DNA of 64,000 nucleotides from Lactobacillus sp. YT155 (GCF_030504545.1 NZ_JAUKWP010000001.1:171255-235254); one strand, 5' to 3'. Counted from the stretch's first letter, positions 1-10,451 are shown. Made by a program: numbers and translations. Notes: generated by a model from the sequence alone, not told the origin.

Positions 1-18
1 AAAAATCTTCGCCTAAGC

Positions 19-58
19 AAAAAACGAGCCAACTTCTTACGAAGTTAACTCGTTTTTT
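19..58 (-). terminator. Terminator downstream of murA
   Basis: An inverted repeat has A-run and T-run flanks (arms about 19-36 and 41-58, loop TTAC, one small internal bulge). It lies about 40 bases after the murA stop. The symmetry would let it work in both directions, so it may also serve a convergent gene outside the window. Confidence 0.8.
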
Positions 59-97
59 CCTTAGTGCTCGACTTTTAAACGTTTCTCGTCGCGCTCT

Positions 98-1360
98 TTA
101 GTCTTCGTCCACTAATGTTACATCAGCACCTAAATTACGCATTTTCCAGATTACTCGGTCATATCCGCGCATAATGTTTTCTGCATCTTCAATAACGGTT
201 GTACCATTAGCCATTAGTCCAGCGATTAACAAGCAAGCACCAGCTCTAATTTCATCCGCTGAAACTGTTGCTCCTTGGAGCTGTTTAGATTCGCCAACAA
301 TTATCAAATCATTTTCGTTACTAATATCAGCACCCATCTTCACTAATTGAGGAATATGACGAATCCGCTTAGGATAGATGGTATCGGCAATAATTCCTTG
401 TCCATCAGCTTTCAATAACAACGGAGTTATTGGTTGTTGTAAGTCAGTTGCAAAACCAGGGTATGGCATAGTTTTAACTTTAACAGCCTTTAAGCTCTTA
501 ACGGGGTTAACATAAATACAATCTTCACGAATATCTAATTGCACACCCATTTCTTCTAGCTTAGCTATGTAAGCATCCAAATGTTCAGAAATAGTGTTTT
601 TGATTAGAACTCCTTCACCAACAGCAGCAGCCATTGAAAGATAAGTTCCGGCCTCAATTCGATCAGGAATAATTGTATGTGAGTTGTGTGATTTTAATGA
701 ATCAACTCCCAAAATACGAATTGTTTCCGTACCTGCTCCACGAATTTGTGCACCCATGTTGTTTAAGAAGGTTGCTAAATCAATAATTTCTGGTTCTTTA
801 GCAGCATTTTCAATTACTGTTGTTCCTTTAGCACGTACGGCCGCTAAAATAATATTGATAGTAGCTCCAACTGAAACCATATCTAAGAAAATCTTTGCTC
901 CATGCAAACCATCTTTGGCTTCAATAACAATGTTTCCGTTTTTGTTTTCAACGGTTGCACCTAATGCTTCAAATCCTTTAATATGTTGATCAATTGGACG
1001 TGGTCCAATATCGTCTCCACCCGGAAGACCAACCACTGCCTTATTGAAGCGACCTAACAAAGCCCCCATAAAATAATATGACGCTCTTAATGAAGTCACT
1101 TTGTCATGAGGCAATGGTCCAAACTCCATTTTAGTTGGATCAATTGTCAAAATATCTTCATGGAACTCAGAGGTAACATTCATGTCACTTAAAATATCCA
1201 TTAAGTTATAAACGTCACGAATTCGTGGAACACTGTCTAGAACTACTTTGGAATCAGACAAAATGGCAGCAGGAATAATCGCCACAGTACTGTTCTTGGC
1301 TCCACCGATTGTTACTTCTCCTGAAATTGTTTTCCCACCATGAATAATAATTTTTTGCAT
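98..1360 (-). CDS. murA: UDP-N-acetylglucosamine 1-carboxyvinyltransferase (MurA2 type)
   Basis: First committed cytoplasmic step of peptidoglycan synthesis: it transfers enolpyruvate from PEP to UDP-GlcNAc. At 420 aa the length is normal for MurA. Lys22-Asn23 in the GGAKNS motif and Arg92 in LRASYYFMG are in place. The catalytic loop reads [10 protein letters not shown], so the usual Cys (E. coli Cys115) is Asp116; this swap is known from naturally fosfomycin-resistant MurA enzymes. Position next to pyrG and rpoE matches the second MurA copy (murA2/murZ) of lactobacilli and other Firmicutes; the first copy is not in the window. It lies 67 bases after pyrG on the same strand and is probably co-transcribed with it. 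The Shine-Dalgarno sequence is weak. Family assignment is secure; the paralogue label is inferred from context. Confidence 0.95.
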   Translation of the reverse strand: MQKIIIHGGKTISGEVTIGGAKNSTVAIIPAAILSDSKVVLDSVPRIRDVYNLMDILSDMNVTSEFHEDILTIDPTKMEFGPLPHDKVTSLRASYYFMGALLGRFNKAVVGLPGGDDIGPRPIDQHIKGFEALGATVENKNGNIVIEAKDGLHGAKIFLDMVSVGATINIILAAVRAKGTTVIENAAKEPEIIDLATFLNNMGAQIRGAGTETIRILGVDSLKSHNSHTIIPDRIEAGTYLSMAAAVGEGVLIKNTISEHLDAYIAKLEEMGVQLDIREDCIYVNPVKSLKAVKVKTMPYPGFATDLQQPITPLLLKADGQGIIADTIYPKRIRHIPQLVKMGADISNENDLIIVGESKQLQGATVSADEIRAGACLLIAGLMANGTTVIEDAENIMRGYDRVIWKMRNLGADVTLVDED

Positions 1361-1427
1361 TTTCTAACTCAACTTAATAATATATTCTTCTCTAATTTAA
1401 TATACCTATTTTTAGGACAACATACAA

Positions 1428-3062
<1,635 letters not shown>

Positions 3063-3090
3063 TTAGTAAGGTGGCGTTTAGCTACTAACA

Positions 3091-3131
3091 TAAAACAAGC
3101 TCCCTATTCAAAATGAACAGGGAGCTTGTTT
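3091..3131 (-). terminator. pyrG leader attenuator hairpin
   Basis: Arms at 3094-3110 and 3114-3130 form a long GC-containing stem with a loop of about 3 nt, followed on the minus strand by TTTTA. It lies between the pyrG promoter and start codon. The 5' arm contains GCTCCC, which can pair with a G-rich 5' transcript end, so terminator and antiterminator are mutually exclusive. It could also terminate rpoE transcripts. Confidence 0.88.
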
Positions 3132-3148
3132 ACTTAAGCCTCTCATAA

Positions 3149-3190
3149 GAGCCCAAACAATATAATACGTGGGAATGAGTAATTCGTCAA
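3149..3190 (-). promoter_or_regulatory. pyrG promoter with GGGCTC initiation site
   Basis: On the minus strand: TTGACG (3185-3190), a 17-nt spacer, TATTAT (3162-3167), then 7 nt to GGGCTC (3149-3154). In B. subtilis and lactococci, low CTP stalls RNA polymerase after GGG, extra Gs are added by slippage, and the poly-G end pairs with the C/U-rich hairpin arm to prevent termination. All required elements are visible here; operation in this organism is inferred. Confidence 0.85.
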
Positions 3191-3204
3191 ATAAAATTTA
3201 TTAT

Positions 3205-3795
3205 TTATTCGTCGTCATCGTCTTCTTCATCCAAATCGATGTCTTCTTCTTCGTCATCATCGAATTCAGATAATTGCCCTTCAATTCCGTCTGGAAGATC
3301 GTCGCTCTTGTCGTCGTCATCTTCGTCGTCTAATGTTAGGTCGGTACTAGTAAACTTAGATAAGTCAGGACTATCACTGCTACCAACAGCTACATCATCG
3401 TCTTCGTCGTCTTCATCATCGTAGTCAACAACATCATCGTCTTCAGTTTCATCGTTCAAGAAGGCGTTAACTTTTGATCCTGTATTGATTGAAGGTTCGT
3501 CACCAACATCTTCAGGATGGTTAACTTCTTCATCAATTGAATCAACAGCATACCATTTACGTAATGCCCATACGTTGTCGCCTAATGAGATGAAACTACC
3601 ATCATTATTTAAATCCGTATAGAATTGTGGAAGTTGTTCTCTAACATCCACATCTTTTTTCTCCAAGAATTCTTGGATCATATTTACCAAATCAGGAAAA
3701 GCAATAGCTTCTTCTTTTTGTTCAAGGATTGCGTATGCAACCTCAATCATTGATAATTCATCTTTGATTTGACCATCAAACATATCTAGTTTCAC
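3205..3795 (-). CDS. rpoE: DNA-directed RNA polymerase delta subunit
   Basis: Gram-positive accessory RNA polymerase subunit that raises transcription specificity and recycling. The N-terminal HARE-HTH fold covers about residues 1-90 (DELSMIEVAYAILEQ, QFYTDLNNDGSFISLG). The second half is almost entirely Asp/Glu, the expected disordered acidic tail. I place the start at the GTG at 3795 (196 aa): it follows AAAGGA with 9-nt spacing and matches the family N-terminus (MKLDMFDGQ-type). A TTG at 3813 would add six residues but has a poorly spaced Shine-Dalgarno. It lies upstream of pyrG, the conserved rpoE-pyrG order. A Ser-rich open frame opposite the tail is a codon shadow. Confidence 0.93.
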   Translation of the reverse strand: MKLDMFDGQIKDELSMIEVAYAILEQKEEAIAFPDLVNMIQEFLEKKDVDVREQLPQFYTDLNNDGSFISLGDNVWALRKWYAVDSIDEEVNHPEDVGDEPSINTGSKVNAFLNDETEDDDVVDYDDEDDEDDDVAVGSSDSPDLSKFTSTDLTLDDEDDDDKSDDLPDGIEGQLSEFDDDEEEDIDLDEEDDDDE

Positions 3796-3839
3796 GGGTC
3801 CACGTCCTTTCAAACAGCCTTCTAATAATAGTAACCTAT

Positions 3840-4274
3840 TTATACCGAAAAAATCAATCGTAAGTTATATTCTCCCAGCAATTCTTGCTGATTAAATAGT
3901 CGATAATTAATTTCAACTTGTCCTGATTCAAAATTTGAATCAATTTCAAATTTAATATCTTGTGTTTCAGCGACCATATTCGTTGTTCCATAGACAGTCT
4001 TATATAAGACTTCTTTTTCTTGTCCCTCTTGAAAATAAAAGTCGGACATATTCTGTCGGTCTTTGGATGAACGATTTAACAAAACTCCACCTTCGTTTAG
4101 TAAATCAAAGCGAATCAAAAAATCGCCTTCTGAATTACTATCCCAGAATTCGATCACGATTCGATCATCGTTTATCTGCATAGTCCCAGAATTTTCGATT
4201 AGATGGTTATTCACTTGTTCATCTTGAACTATCTTAGTTGTTAATTTTACTTGAATTTCTTGAGAACGACTCAT
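3840..4274 (-). CDS. DUF1934 family beta-barrel protein (YwiB-like)
   Basis: A 144-aa protein with no signal peptide or membrane segment. Alternating polar/hydrophobic stretches (GTMQINDDRIVIEFW, EGDFLIRFDLLNEGG, YNLRLIFSV) suggest a small all-beta fold. It resembles DUF1934/YwiB, a lipocalin-like family encoded beside rpoE/argS in Bacillus. Function is unknown. It precedes rpoE on the same strand with about 45 bases between, so co-transcription is likely. The start codon shares a 52-bp AT-rich divergent region with lipL. Confidence 0.75.
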   Translation of the reverse strand: MSRSQEIQVKLTTKIVQDEQVNNHLIENSGTMQINDDRIVIEFWDSNSEGDFLIRFDLLNEGGVLLNRSSKDRQNMSDFYFQEGQEKEVLYKTVYGTTNMVAETQDIKFEIDSNFESGQVEINYRLFNQQELLGEYNLRLIFSV

Positions 4275-4326
4275 TTCACTAAAACTTTCTTATATAATAT
4301 AATTAGTTAACTATTAGGAGAATATT
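4275..4326. promoter_or_regulatory. Divergent promoter region (DUF1934 / lipL)
   Basis: A 52-bp AT-rich spacer with overlapping -10-like motifs: TATAAT at 4293-4298 on the plus strand and its near-palindromic partner on the minus strand. No convincing -35 box is seen for either direction. The lipL Shine-Dalgarno AGGAG lies just before its GTG start. Confidence 0.45.
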
Positions 4327-5139
4327 GTGTCAAATACTTTATTATTATACGACCAAGACTACAAACAACCAAATAAAATATATTTACCTTTTGCGGAAAC
4401 CAATGCGCTCCTAAAAACTTTAGGTGAACAGCCAATAATTCATTTTTGGACGATGGACCAGACGGTTATTTTAGGAATGAGCGATCAACGTCTACCAAAT
4501 TTGCCCGCTGGTTTATCATATCTGACTGAGCAAATTTATCCTTATTTCGTTCGCAATTCTGGTGGCTTAGCCGTTGTTTGCGACAGTGAAGTTTTAAATA
4601 TCTCACTTTTCTTGCCGCGAAAAAAATATGATTTATCTATAAATGAAGCTTATCAATTGATGGCCGACTTAATCCAAGATACTTTCCCCGACAAGAAGAT
4701 GGATGTCAAAGAAATCCCTGATTCTTATTGTCCTGGAGATTTTGATCTTAGTATTGATGGTAAGAAATTCGCGGGTATTTCTCAACGTCGAACAACTAAC
4801 GGAATCGTCGTGATGATCTATTTAAGTATTACTGGCAATCAGGACAACAGAAGTAATCTGATTAAACATTTCTATGAAGTAAGTAACAATCCACCTAGTC
4901 AAAACTTTTCTTATCCAGAAGTTGACCCACAGGTAATGGATAACTTGGATCAGTTACTAGATGAGAAATTGAGCGTTGAGGAAGTAAAAGAAAAGATTCT
5001 CACTACATTAAGTCCTCAATATCAATTCGACTCACAGCAAGTTTCCTTGTATACTCAAACTAATGAGTATCAAGATTATTTAACTGCAGCACTCGAAGAT
5101 TTGGCAATTCGCAACGAAAAAATTATTGATCAGAGGTAA
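4327..5139 (+). CDS. lipL: Octanoyl-[GcvH]:protein N-octanoyltransferase (LipL-like)
   Basis: A 270-aa member of the BPL/LplA/LipB fold. LipL moves octanoyl or lipoyl groups from GcvH to E2 subunits of 2-oxoacid dehydrogenases by way of an acyl-Cys intermediate. Visible motifs: RNSGG (residues 76-80), catalytic Cys135 in SYCPGDFDLS, and Lys147 in KKFAGISQRR, which match B. subtilis LipL (YwfL). GTG start after AGGAG. The next gene begins 4 nt after the stop, suggesting co-transcription. No gcvH or pdh genes are in the window, so the partner is inferred. An amidotransferase is more likely than a free-lipoate ligase because of the Cys motif. Confidence 0.85.
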   Translation: MSNTLLLYDQDYKQPNKIYLPFAETNALLKTLGEQPIIHFWTMDQTVILGMSDQRLPNLPAGLSYLTEQIYPYFVRNSGGLAVVCDSEVLNISLFLPRKKYDLSINEAYQLMADLIQDTFPDKKMDVKEIPDSYCPGDFDLSIDGKKFAGISQRRTTNGIVVMIYLSITGNQDNRSNLIKHFYEVSNNPPSQNFSYPEVDPQVMDNLDQLLDEKLSVEEVKEKILTTLSPQYQFDSQQVSLYTQTNEYQDYLTAALEDLAIRNEKIIDQR

Positions 5140-5143
5140 CACA

Positions 5144-6466
5144 ATGGATAATATTATTTATTTGCCCCGTGAAAAAGTCTTTCGTGACCCGGTTCACAAT
5201 TATATTCACATTGAACACCAAGTCATTCTTGATTTGATTAATACCAAAGAATTTCAGCGTTTACGAAGAATTAAGCAATTAGGAACTTCTTCTTTCACTT
5301 TTCATGGTGCTGAGCATACTCGTTTTGCTCACAGTTTGGGTGTCTACGAAATTACTCGTCAAATCTGTAACAATTTTCAAAGAAATTATCCTACCAAAAC
5401 TGACGGTGATGGTTTGTGGAATGATGACGAACGTCTAGTAGCTCTCTGTGCTGCATTGTTACACGACGTTGGTCATGGTCCTTACTCACATTCATTTGAA
5501 CATATTTTTCAAACTGATCATGAAAAATGGACCCAGAAAATCATTACTGGAAGAACTGATATTAACTCAGTTTTAACCAATGTTGCTCCTGATTTTCCAC
5601 AAAGAGTCGCCAGCGTGATTGAAAAAACTTATCCAAATCCACAAGTCGTCCAGATGATTTCTAGTCAATTAGATGCCGATCGCATGGACTATTTACTTAG
5701 AGATGCTTACAATACAGGCACAAATTATGGAATGTTTGATTTAACCAGAATCTTACGAGTAATGCGCCCTTATAGAGATGGCATTGCCTTTGAAGCTGAC
5801 GGTATGCACGCGGTTGAAGATTATATTTTATCCAGATTTCAAATGTATCAACAAATCTATTTCCACCCTGTTTCTCGAGGAATGGAAGTTGTGCTTACTA
5901 ACTTATTGAAGTGTGCTAACTGCCTCTATGAAGAAGGCCAGATGGAAGGCTTTGATATGCCAAGTCTATTGATTCCATTCTTTGAAAAGAATGTTTCGAT
6001 TGATGACTATCTAAAATTAGATGACGGTGTTTTGAATACATATTTCAACGTCTGGAGTAATCATCCTGATGAAACTCTTCGTGATTTAGCCAAAAGATTC
6101 TTAAATCGTCGCCCACTTAAATCTGTGAAATTCGACGATTCAAATAAGGAATTAGTGCCATTGATGGAGGACTTGGTTGAAAAATGTGGCTTCGATAAGG
6201 ATTATTACACTGCTATCAATAGTAGTTCCGACGTGCCTTACGATGCCTTTAACGAACCAAAGACACCAATTGAAATTCTTCAAGAAGATGGACGTTTGGA
6301 TGAACTATCGACCCTTAGCACTTTAGTTGCTTCAATTTCTGACAAAATTGAAATTGATGAACGCTTGTATTTCCCAAAGAAAATGTTGACTGCAACCCGT
6401 AACAGCATTTTTGACGAATATTACGATGAATTCCAATCACATATTAATAATGAAGAATTAGTTTAA
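5144..6466 (+). CDS. HD-domain phosphohydrolase (YwfO / EF1143-type dNTPase)
   Basis: A 440-aa soluble protein of the HD superfamily. Metal-binding motifs: His in HTRFAHS near residue 58 and the HD pair in LLHDVGHGPYSHSFEH near residues 107-108, followed by an Asp in SQLDADRMDYLLRDA. This pattern matches SAMHD1-like bacterial proteins such as Enterococcus faecalis EF1143, a dNTP triphosphohydrolase. ATG start at 5144 chosen because AGAGG lies 8 nt upstream, within the lipL 3' end; a TTG at 5126 is in frame but lacks such a site. The exact substrate (dNTPs) is inferred from family. Confidence 0.85.
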   Translation: MDNIIYLPREKVFRDPVHNYIHIEHQVILDLINTKEFQRLRRIKQLGTSSFTFHGAEHTRFAHSLGVYEITRQICNNFQRNYPTKTDGDGLWNDDERLVALCAALLHDVGHGPYSHSFEHIFQTDHEKWTQKIITGRTDINSVLTNVAPDFPQRVASVIEKTYPNPQVVQMISSQLDADRMDYLLRDAYNTGTNYGMFDLTRILRVMRPYRDGIAFEADGMHAVEDYILSRFQMYQQIYFHPVSRGMEVVLTNLLKCANCLYEEGQMEGFDMPSLLIPFFEKNVSIDDYLKLDDGVLNTYFNVWSNHPDETLRDLAKRFLNRRPLKSVKFDDSNKELVPLMEDLVEKCGFDKDYYTAINSSSDVPYDAFNEPKTPIEILQEDGRLDELSTLSTLVASISDKIEIDERLYFPKKMLTATRNSIFDEYYDEFQSHINNEELV

Positions 6467-6494
6467 AAAGTTCACAAAAGTGAACTTTTTTTAT
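6465..6494 (+). terminator. Terminator of lipL-HD operon
   Basis: Perfect stem AAAGTTCAC / GTGAACTTT with loop AAAA (6467-6490) followed by a T-run, overlapping the stop codon of the HD gene. Confidence 0.9.
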
Positions 6495-6584
6495 TTAACA
6501 CCGCGAAGCTATTTTGCTATAATAATTTGCAGTGATTATTTTGCTATTATTCAAATGGTAATTATTTCTTAGGAGGAAAGTATA

Positions 6585-6977
6585 ATGAAGGGATTTTTAA
6601 ACGAATTTAAAGAGTTTATTTCAAAAGGTAGTGTCGTTGACTTGGCAGTTGGTGTTATTGTTGGTGGTGTTTTCAAGGACTTAACTAGTTCATTAGTTAC
6701 CAACCTTATTAATCCGCTAATCGGAATTTTTCTTGGTCAAGTTGATCTATCCTCAATCGTTTGGAAAATTGGTGATGCTAATTTCAAAATTGGTGCCTTC
6801 ATCAACTCAATCATCGAATTTCTTATTATCATGTTCGTTATCTTCCTTATTGTTAAGGCAATCAATAAGATGCGCTCAATTGGTAAGAAGAACGAAGAAG
6901 AGGAACAAGCAAACGTTAAAACAACTGATGATTATCTAATCGAAATTCGTGATTTATTAAAAGAAAATCAAAAATAA
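6585..6977 (+). CDS. mscL: Large-conductance mechanosensitive channel MscL
   Basis: A 130-aa integral membrane protein that opens under membrane tension to release osmolytes. The N-terminus (KEFISKGSVVDLAVGVIVGG) is the highly conserved gate-forming helix/TM1; TM2 is about residues 70-92 (INSIIEFLIIMFVIFLIVKA). A charged cytoplasmic helix ends the protein. Length and topology fit the family fully. ATG follows AGGAGG. It stands alone between two terminators. Confidence 0.97.
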   Translation: MKGFLNEFKEFISKGSVVDLAVGVIVGGVFKDLTSSLVTNLINPLIGIFLGQVDLSSIVWKIGDANFKIGAFINSIIEFLIIMFVIFLIVKAINKMRSIGKKNEEEEQANVKTTDDYLIEIRDLLKENQK

Positions 6978-7003
6978 AAAAGACATCTTTCGATGTCTTT
7001 TTT
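6976..7003. terminator. Bidirectional terminator mscL / prs
   Basis: Stem AAAGACATC / GATGTCTTT with loop TTTC and A/T tails on both sides; it touches the stop codons of the convergent mscL and prs genes. Confidence 0.9.
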
Positions 7004-7979
7004 ATTTACTCTTAAATCTTGTTGCAAATAACGGACTTACTGGTTCATTGTTGTGAATTCGTAAAATCGCGTCCCCAATTAAAGGTCCAACTGAAATTTG
7101 AACCATTTTATCAATTTGTTTTTCTTCTGGTAAGTTAATTGAATCAGTTACAATCAATTGTTTGATTGGTGATTCAGTAATACGCTTGATGGCTGGTCCA
7201 GAAAGAACTGGATGTGTACAACATGCATAAACTTCTTTAGCTCCAGCATCAATCAACGCTTGTGATGCCAATGTTAGTGTTCCAGCAGTATCAATCATAT
7301 CATCGATAATAATTGCACGTTTACCAGAAACATCCCCAATGATATTCATAACCTCAGCTACGTTAGCTTTGGGACGACGTTTGTCGATAATAGCAATCGG
7401 TGTCTTCAAGAACTCGGCTAGTTTTCTAGCACGAGTAACTCCACCATGATCGGGTGAAACAACTACTGCATCTTCTTCTAAACCTTGCTTCAAGAAATAG
7501 TCTGCCAATAATCCGGCTCCCATCAAATGGTCAACTGGAATATCGAAGAATCCTTGAATTTGAGCAGCATGTAAATCAAGTGCTAAGACACGGTCGACAC
7601 CATCACGTTCCAACATATTAGCGACCAACTTAGCGGTGATTGGTTCACGTGAACGAGCTTTACGATCTTGTCGAGCATATCCATAATATGGAATAACTAC
7701 GTTAATCATTGAAGCTGAAGCACGACGTAAAGCATCAACCATGATAAGAAGTTCCATCAAATTATCGTTGACGGGGTCTGAAGTTGATTGAACTAAAAAT
7801 ACTTCAGCACCACGAATACTTTCTTCAATATTAATTTGAATTTCACCATCACTGAATTTAGTAACTGATGATTTACCTAATTCGACACCCATTGATTGGG
7901 CAATCTTTTCAGCCAAAGGTTTGTTTGAGTTAAGAGCAAAAATTTTTAAGGGGCGAGTTTCGTTATTTGTCTTTTTCAT
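7002..7979 (-). CDS. prs: Ribose-phosphate pyrophosphokinase
   Basis: Makes PRPP from ribose 5-phosphate and ATP, the precursor of purines, pyrimidines, His and Trp. 325 aa, normal length. Visible motifs: [15 protein letters not shown] in the N-terminal domain, the [18 protein letters not shown] metal/ribose-phosphate region, and the PRPP-binding loop [16 protein letters not shown] follows GGAG. It starts 12 bases after the glmU stop; the purR-glmU-prs order is conserved in Firmicutes (Bacillus also has spoVG here, which is absent). Confidence 0.97.
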   Translation of the reverse strand: MKKTNNETRPLKIFALNSNKPLAEKIAQSMGVELGKSSVTKFSDGEIQINIEESIRGAEVFLVQSTSDPVNDNLMELLIMVDALRRASASMINVVIPYYGYARQDRKARSREPITAKLVANMLERDGVDRVLALDLHAAQIQGFFDIPVDHLMGAGLLADYFLKQGLEEDAVVVSPDHGGVTRARKLAEFLKTPIAIIDKRRPKANVAEVMNIIGDVSGKRAIIIDDMIDTAGTLTLASQALIDAGAKEVYACCTHPVLSGPAIKRITESPIKQLIVTDSINLPEEKQIDKMVQISVGPLIGDAILRIHNNEPVSPLFATRFKSK

Positions 7980-7991
7980 AATATCTCCAAA

Positions 7992-9383
7992 TTATTTATT
8001 CCATTCTTCACTGTCAGAAACTGATAGTCGTTGCCAGAAATCTTCCTTGTTAGTCTGTCTTTGTCTAGCAATTGCCATAGCATGATAAGGAACATCGTCA
8101 GTAATTGTTGATCCGGCCGCAATAAAGGCGTGGTCAGAAACTTTAACGGGACTAACAATATTAGAATTACTACCAATAAAGGTATGACTGCCAATTTCAC
8201 TGTGGAATTTCTGCACACCGTCGAAGTTAACAAAAACCACTCCACAACCGACATTGATATCACTACCTAGGGTTGCATCACCAACATACGTTAGATGACC
8301 AATCTTAGTACGTGGACCTACTTGAACGTTCTTCAATTCACAGAAGTTTCCGATGTGAACATCTTCACCTAATTCTGTTGCTGGCCGTAAGTGACTATTG
8401 GGTCCGCAATTACTTCCATCTGCCATTTTTGATTCTTCGATTGTTGAACTTATAATTTTGATATTATTACCGATTTGTGAATCTTCAATTCGACTACCAC
8501 TACCAATTAAACAGTTTGAGCCGATTGTTGTTTTACCAAAAATCTTTGTATTTGGTTCGACTACCGTATCACTACCAATTTCAACATCAATATCAATGTA
8601 TGTATTAGTTGGATCAACGATGGTGACACCATTTCGCATGTGCTGTTCATTGATTCTTCGTTGCATCATAGCCTGTGTTCGACTCAAAGCCACTCGGTCA
8701 TTAACACCCATAGATTCATCAAAATTATCCATTTGATAAGCGGCAATTTTTCCACCGACTTTTTTAATAATTTCGACAACATCAGGTAAGTAATACTCAC
8801 TTTGAGCATTATTATTACCAACTTCATGTAGTCTTTGGAATAGTGTTTGATTATCGAAGCAATATACCCCAGTGTTAATCTCTTCAACTAGAGCTTCTTG
8901 TTCATTCGTATCTTTTTGTTCGACAATTTTGTCGACTTGTCCATCAGCTCCACGAATCACACGTCCATAACCAAATGGTTCAGAAGTCTTAGCAGTTAAG
9001 ACTGTAACCTGTGCTTTTTGTTCCTCATGAAAACTGAAAAGTTTATCTAAAGTTTCTTTAGTAAATAATGGTGTATCACCACTAATCACTAAAGTAGTTC
9101 CAGTTTTTTCTTTCAAAAGATCTTCAGCCTGTAAAACCGCATGTCCAGTTCCTAATTGTTCCTCTTGAACTGCATAGTCACTGCGATCTCCCAAAACTGA
9201 TTCAATTTGTTCATGGCCTTCTCCAACGATTGTAACCACTTTTTCAGGACTCAATGCTTCAACCTGAGTTAAAACATAATCAACCATTGGCTTTCCACAA
9301 ACCGGGTGTAAAACCTTGTATAATTTGGATTTCATTCGCGTACCTTTACCGGCAGCTAAAATGATGACAAATCGATCATTCAT
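7992..9383 (-). CDS. glmU: Bifunctional UDP-GlcNAc pyrophosphorylase / glucosamine-1-P acetyltransferase
   Basis: 463 aa. The N-terminal pyrophosphorylase domain (about 1-230) carries [20 protein letters not shown]. The C-terminal half is a left-handed beta-helix of hexapeptide repeats (for example [28 protein letters not shown]) that acetylates glucosamine-1-P. The product UDP-GlcNAc is also the MurA substrate. ATG follows AGGAG with 9-nt spacing. Its own promoter seems to lie inside a hairpin loop downstream of purR (separate entry). Confidence 0.97.
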   Translation of the reverse strand: MNDRFVIILAAGKGTRMKSKLYKVLHPVCGKPMVDYVLTQVEALSPEKVVTIVGEGHEQIESVLGDRSDYAVQEEQLGTGHAVLQAEDLLKEKTGTTLVISGDTPLFTKETLDKLFSFHEEQKAQVTVLTAKTSEPFGYGRVIRGADGQVDKIVEQKDTNEQEALVEEINTGVYCFDNQTLFQRLHEVGNNNAQSEYYLPDVVEIIKKVGGKIAAYQMDNFDESMGVNDRVALSRTQAMMQRRINEQHMRNGVTIVDPTNTYIDIDVEIGSDTVVEPNTKIFGKTTIGSNCLIGSGSRIEDSQIGNNIKIISSTIEESKMADGSNCGPNSHLRPATELGEDVHIGNFCELKNVQVGPRTKIGHLTYVGDATLGSDINVGCGVVFVNFDGVQKFHSEIGSHTFIGSNSNIVSPVKVSDHAFIAAGSTITDDVPYHAMAIARQRQTNKEDFWQRLSVSDSEEWNK

Positions 9384-9406
9384 GTAAAATATCTCCTAAC
9401 ATCAAA

Positions 9407-9478
9407 AAGGCTCGTTTTGATCAAATCTTTCCTTATAAATAATACCTTAGAAAGACATTTCTCTCAACAACGAGCCTT
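9407..9478 (-). promoter_or_regulatory. Hairpin with nested glmU promoter
   Basis: Two 10-nt arms (9469-9478 and 9407-9416, AAGGCTCGTT / AACGAGCCTT) start a few bases after the purR stop and end in a T-run, looking like a purR terminator but with a 52-nt loop. Inside the loop, on the same strand, is TTGAGA (9462-9467), 17 nt, TATTAT (9439-9444): a good promoter for glmU-prs. Transcripts from it would contain only one arm, so only read-through RNA from purR could form the hairpin. Confidence 0.6.
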
Positions 9479-9486
9479 CAATTTAA

Positions 9487-10326
9487 CTATGAAAAATTAT
9501 CAGCGTTGACATTATCAAGGTAGTTACCTTTTTCAACCTGTAATTCTTGTTTTTCTGTATCAATTTTTTTAACTTTGATTAATGAAGTTGTCTTGAAATC
9601 TAAGTTCTTCACTTCTTGTGGTGATTCAGCAAATACAGTGACACCAACTAATTCGGAATTAAATTCCTTAATCATTCCGTCCATTCCGCTGACAGTTCCC
9701 CCACCTTTCATAAAGTCATCAACGACTAGAACACGTGAGTTTTCGGCCAAACTACGTTTGGAAAGCTCCATTTTTTCAATTCGACTTGAAGAACCAGAGA
9801 CGTAATTGACACTAACAGTTGAACCTTCAGTGATTTTTGAATCGCGGCGAACAATGACAAAAGGAACATTTAGATACATTGCAACACTTTGAGCAATCGG
9901 AATTCCTTTCGTAGCGACAGTCATAACCGCATCAACATTATCATTGGCATATTGAGTGGCAATAATTGCCCCAATTTTTCTCAATGTTTCTGGTGATCCC
10001 AAGATATCTGAAAGGTAAACATAACCACCTGGCAATAATCTTCTTGAATCAGAAACTGTTTCTACCATTTGATTAATAAAATCTTGAGCAACTTCTTTAT
10101 TTACGGCTGGAGTATAAATAACCCCACCACCGGCACCTGGTAGTGTTTCTAAAAAGCCAATGCCTCGTTTTAAGAAAGTCTTCTTCACAATTCCTAAATC
10201 TTCGCTAATTGAAGACTTCGCTGAATCATAGCGTTTTGCAAAGTAAGTCAGTGGAATCAAAGTATGTGGATTACTTAAAAGATAATTTGTAATATCAATT
10301 AATCGTTCGCTTCTTCGTATTTTCAT
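9487..10326 (-). CDS. purR: Purine operon regulator PurR
   Basis: A 279-aa Gram-positive PurR: an N-terminal winged helix (about 1-75, RSERLIDITNYLLSNPHTLI) fused to a phosphoribosyltransferase-like domain with PRPP motif VLVVDDFMKGGGTVSG near residue 205. PRPP binding changes its action on pur genes; it represses in Bacillus and activates in Lactococcus. ATG at 10326 chosen after GAGGG; an adjacent TTG adds one residue. Neighbouring prs makes its ligand. The pur operon is not in the window. Confidence 0.95.
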   Translation of the reverse strand: MKIRRSERLIDITNYLLSNPHTLIPLTYFAKRYDSAKSSISEDLGIVKKTFLKRGIGFLETLPGAGGGVIYTPAVNKEVAQDFINQMVETVSDSRRLLPGGYVYLSDILGSPETLRKIGAIIATQYANDNVDAVMTVATKGIPIAQSVAMYLNVPFVIVRRDSKITEGSTVSVNYVSGSSSRIEKMELSKRSLAENSRVLVVDDFMKGGGTVSGMDGMIKEFNSELVGVTVFAESPQEVKNLDFKTTSLIKVKKIDTEKQELQVEKGNYLDNVNADNFS

Positions 10327-10360
10327 CAAAATCCCTCACAGATTATGTCTTTTGATGACA

Positions 10361-10389
10361 ATTATAAACTAATTTTACGAACATTTCAC
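10361..10389 (-). promoter_or_regulatory. purR promoter with PurBox-like core
   Basis: Minus strand GTGAAA (10384-10389), 17 nt, TATAAT (10361-10366). The spacer contains CGAACAT on the plus strand (10378-10384), the core of PurR boxes, suggesting autoregulation. Only one half-site is clear, so the PurBox is tentative. Confidence 0.45.
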
Positions 10390-10423
10390 TCATAAATTAG
10401 TATTTATTCACGAAAAATCGAAT

Positions 10424-10451
10424 AAAAAATCTTGCCCTTAGTAGGCAAGAT
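10424..10451 (-). terminator. Terminator overlapping acyltransferase stop
   Basis: Stem ATCTTGCC / GGCAAGAT (arms 10444-10451 and 10429-10436) followed by TTTTT on the minus strand. The stop codon lies in the loop. Confidence 0.88.

Noticed and set aside
3091-3131. Considered a riboswitch between rpoE and pyrG
   Set aside because: No aptamer-like conserved core; the GGGCTC start plus hairpin is explained by reiterative-transcription attenuation.
3239-3424. Serine-rich open frame opposite the rpoE tail
   Set aside because: It is the complement of Asp/Glu codon repeats (GAT/GAA to ATC/TTC and shifted TCx); no ribosome site and fully inside rpoE.
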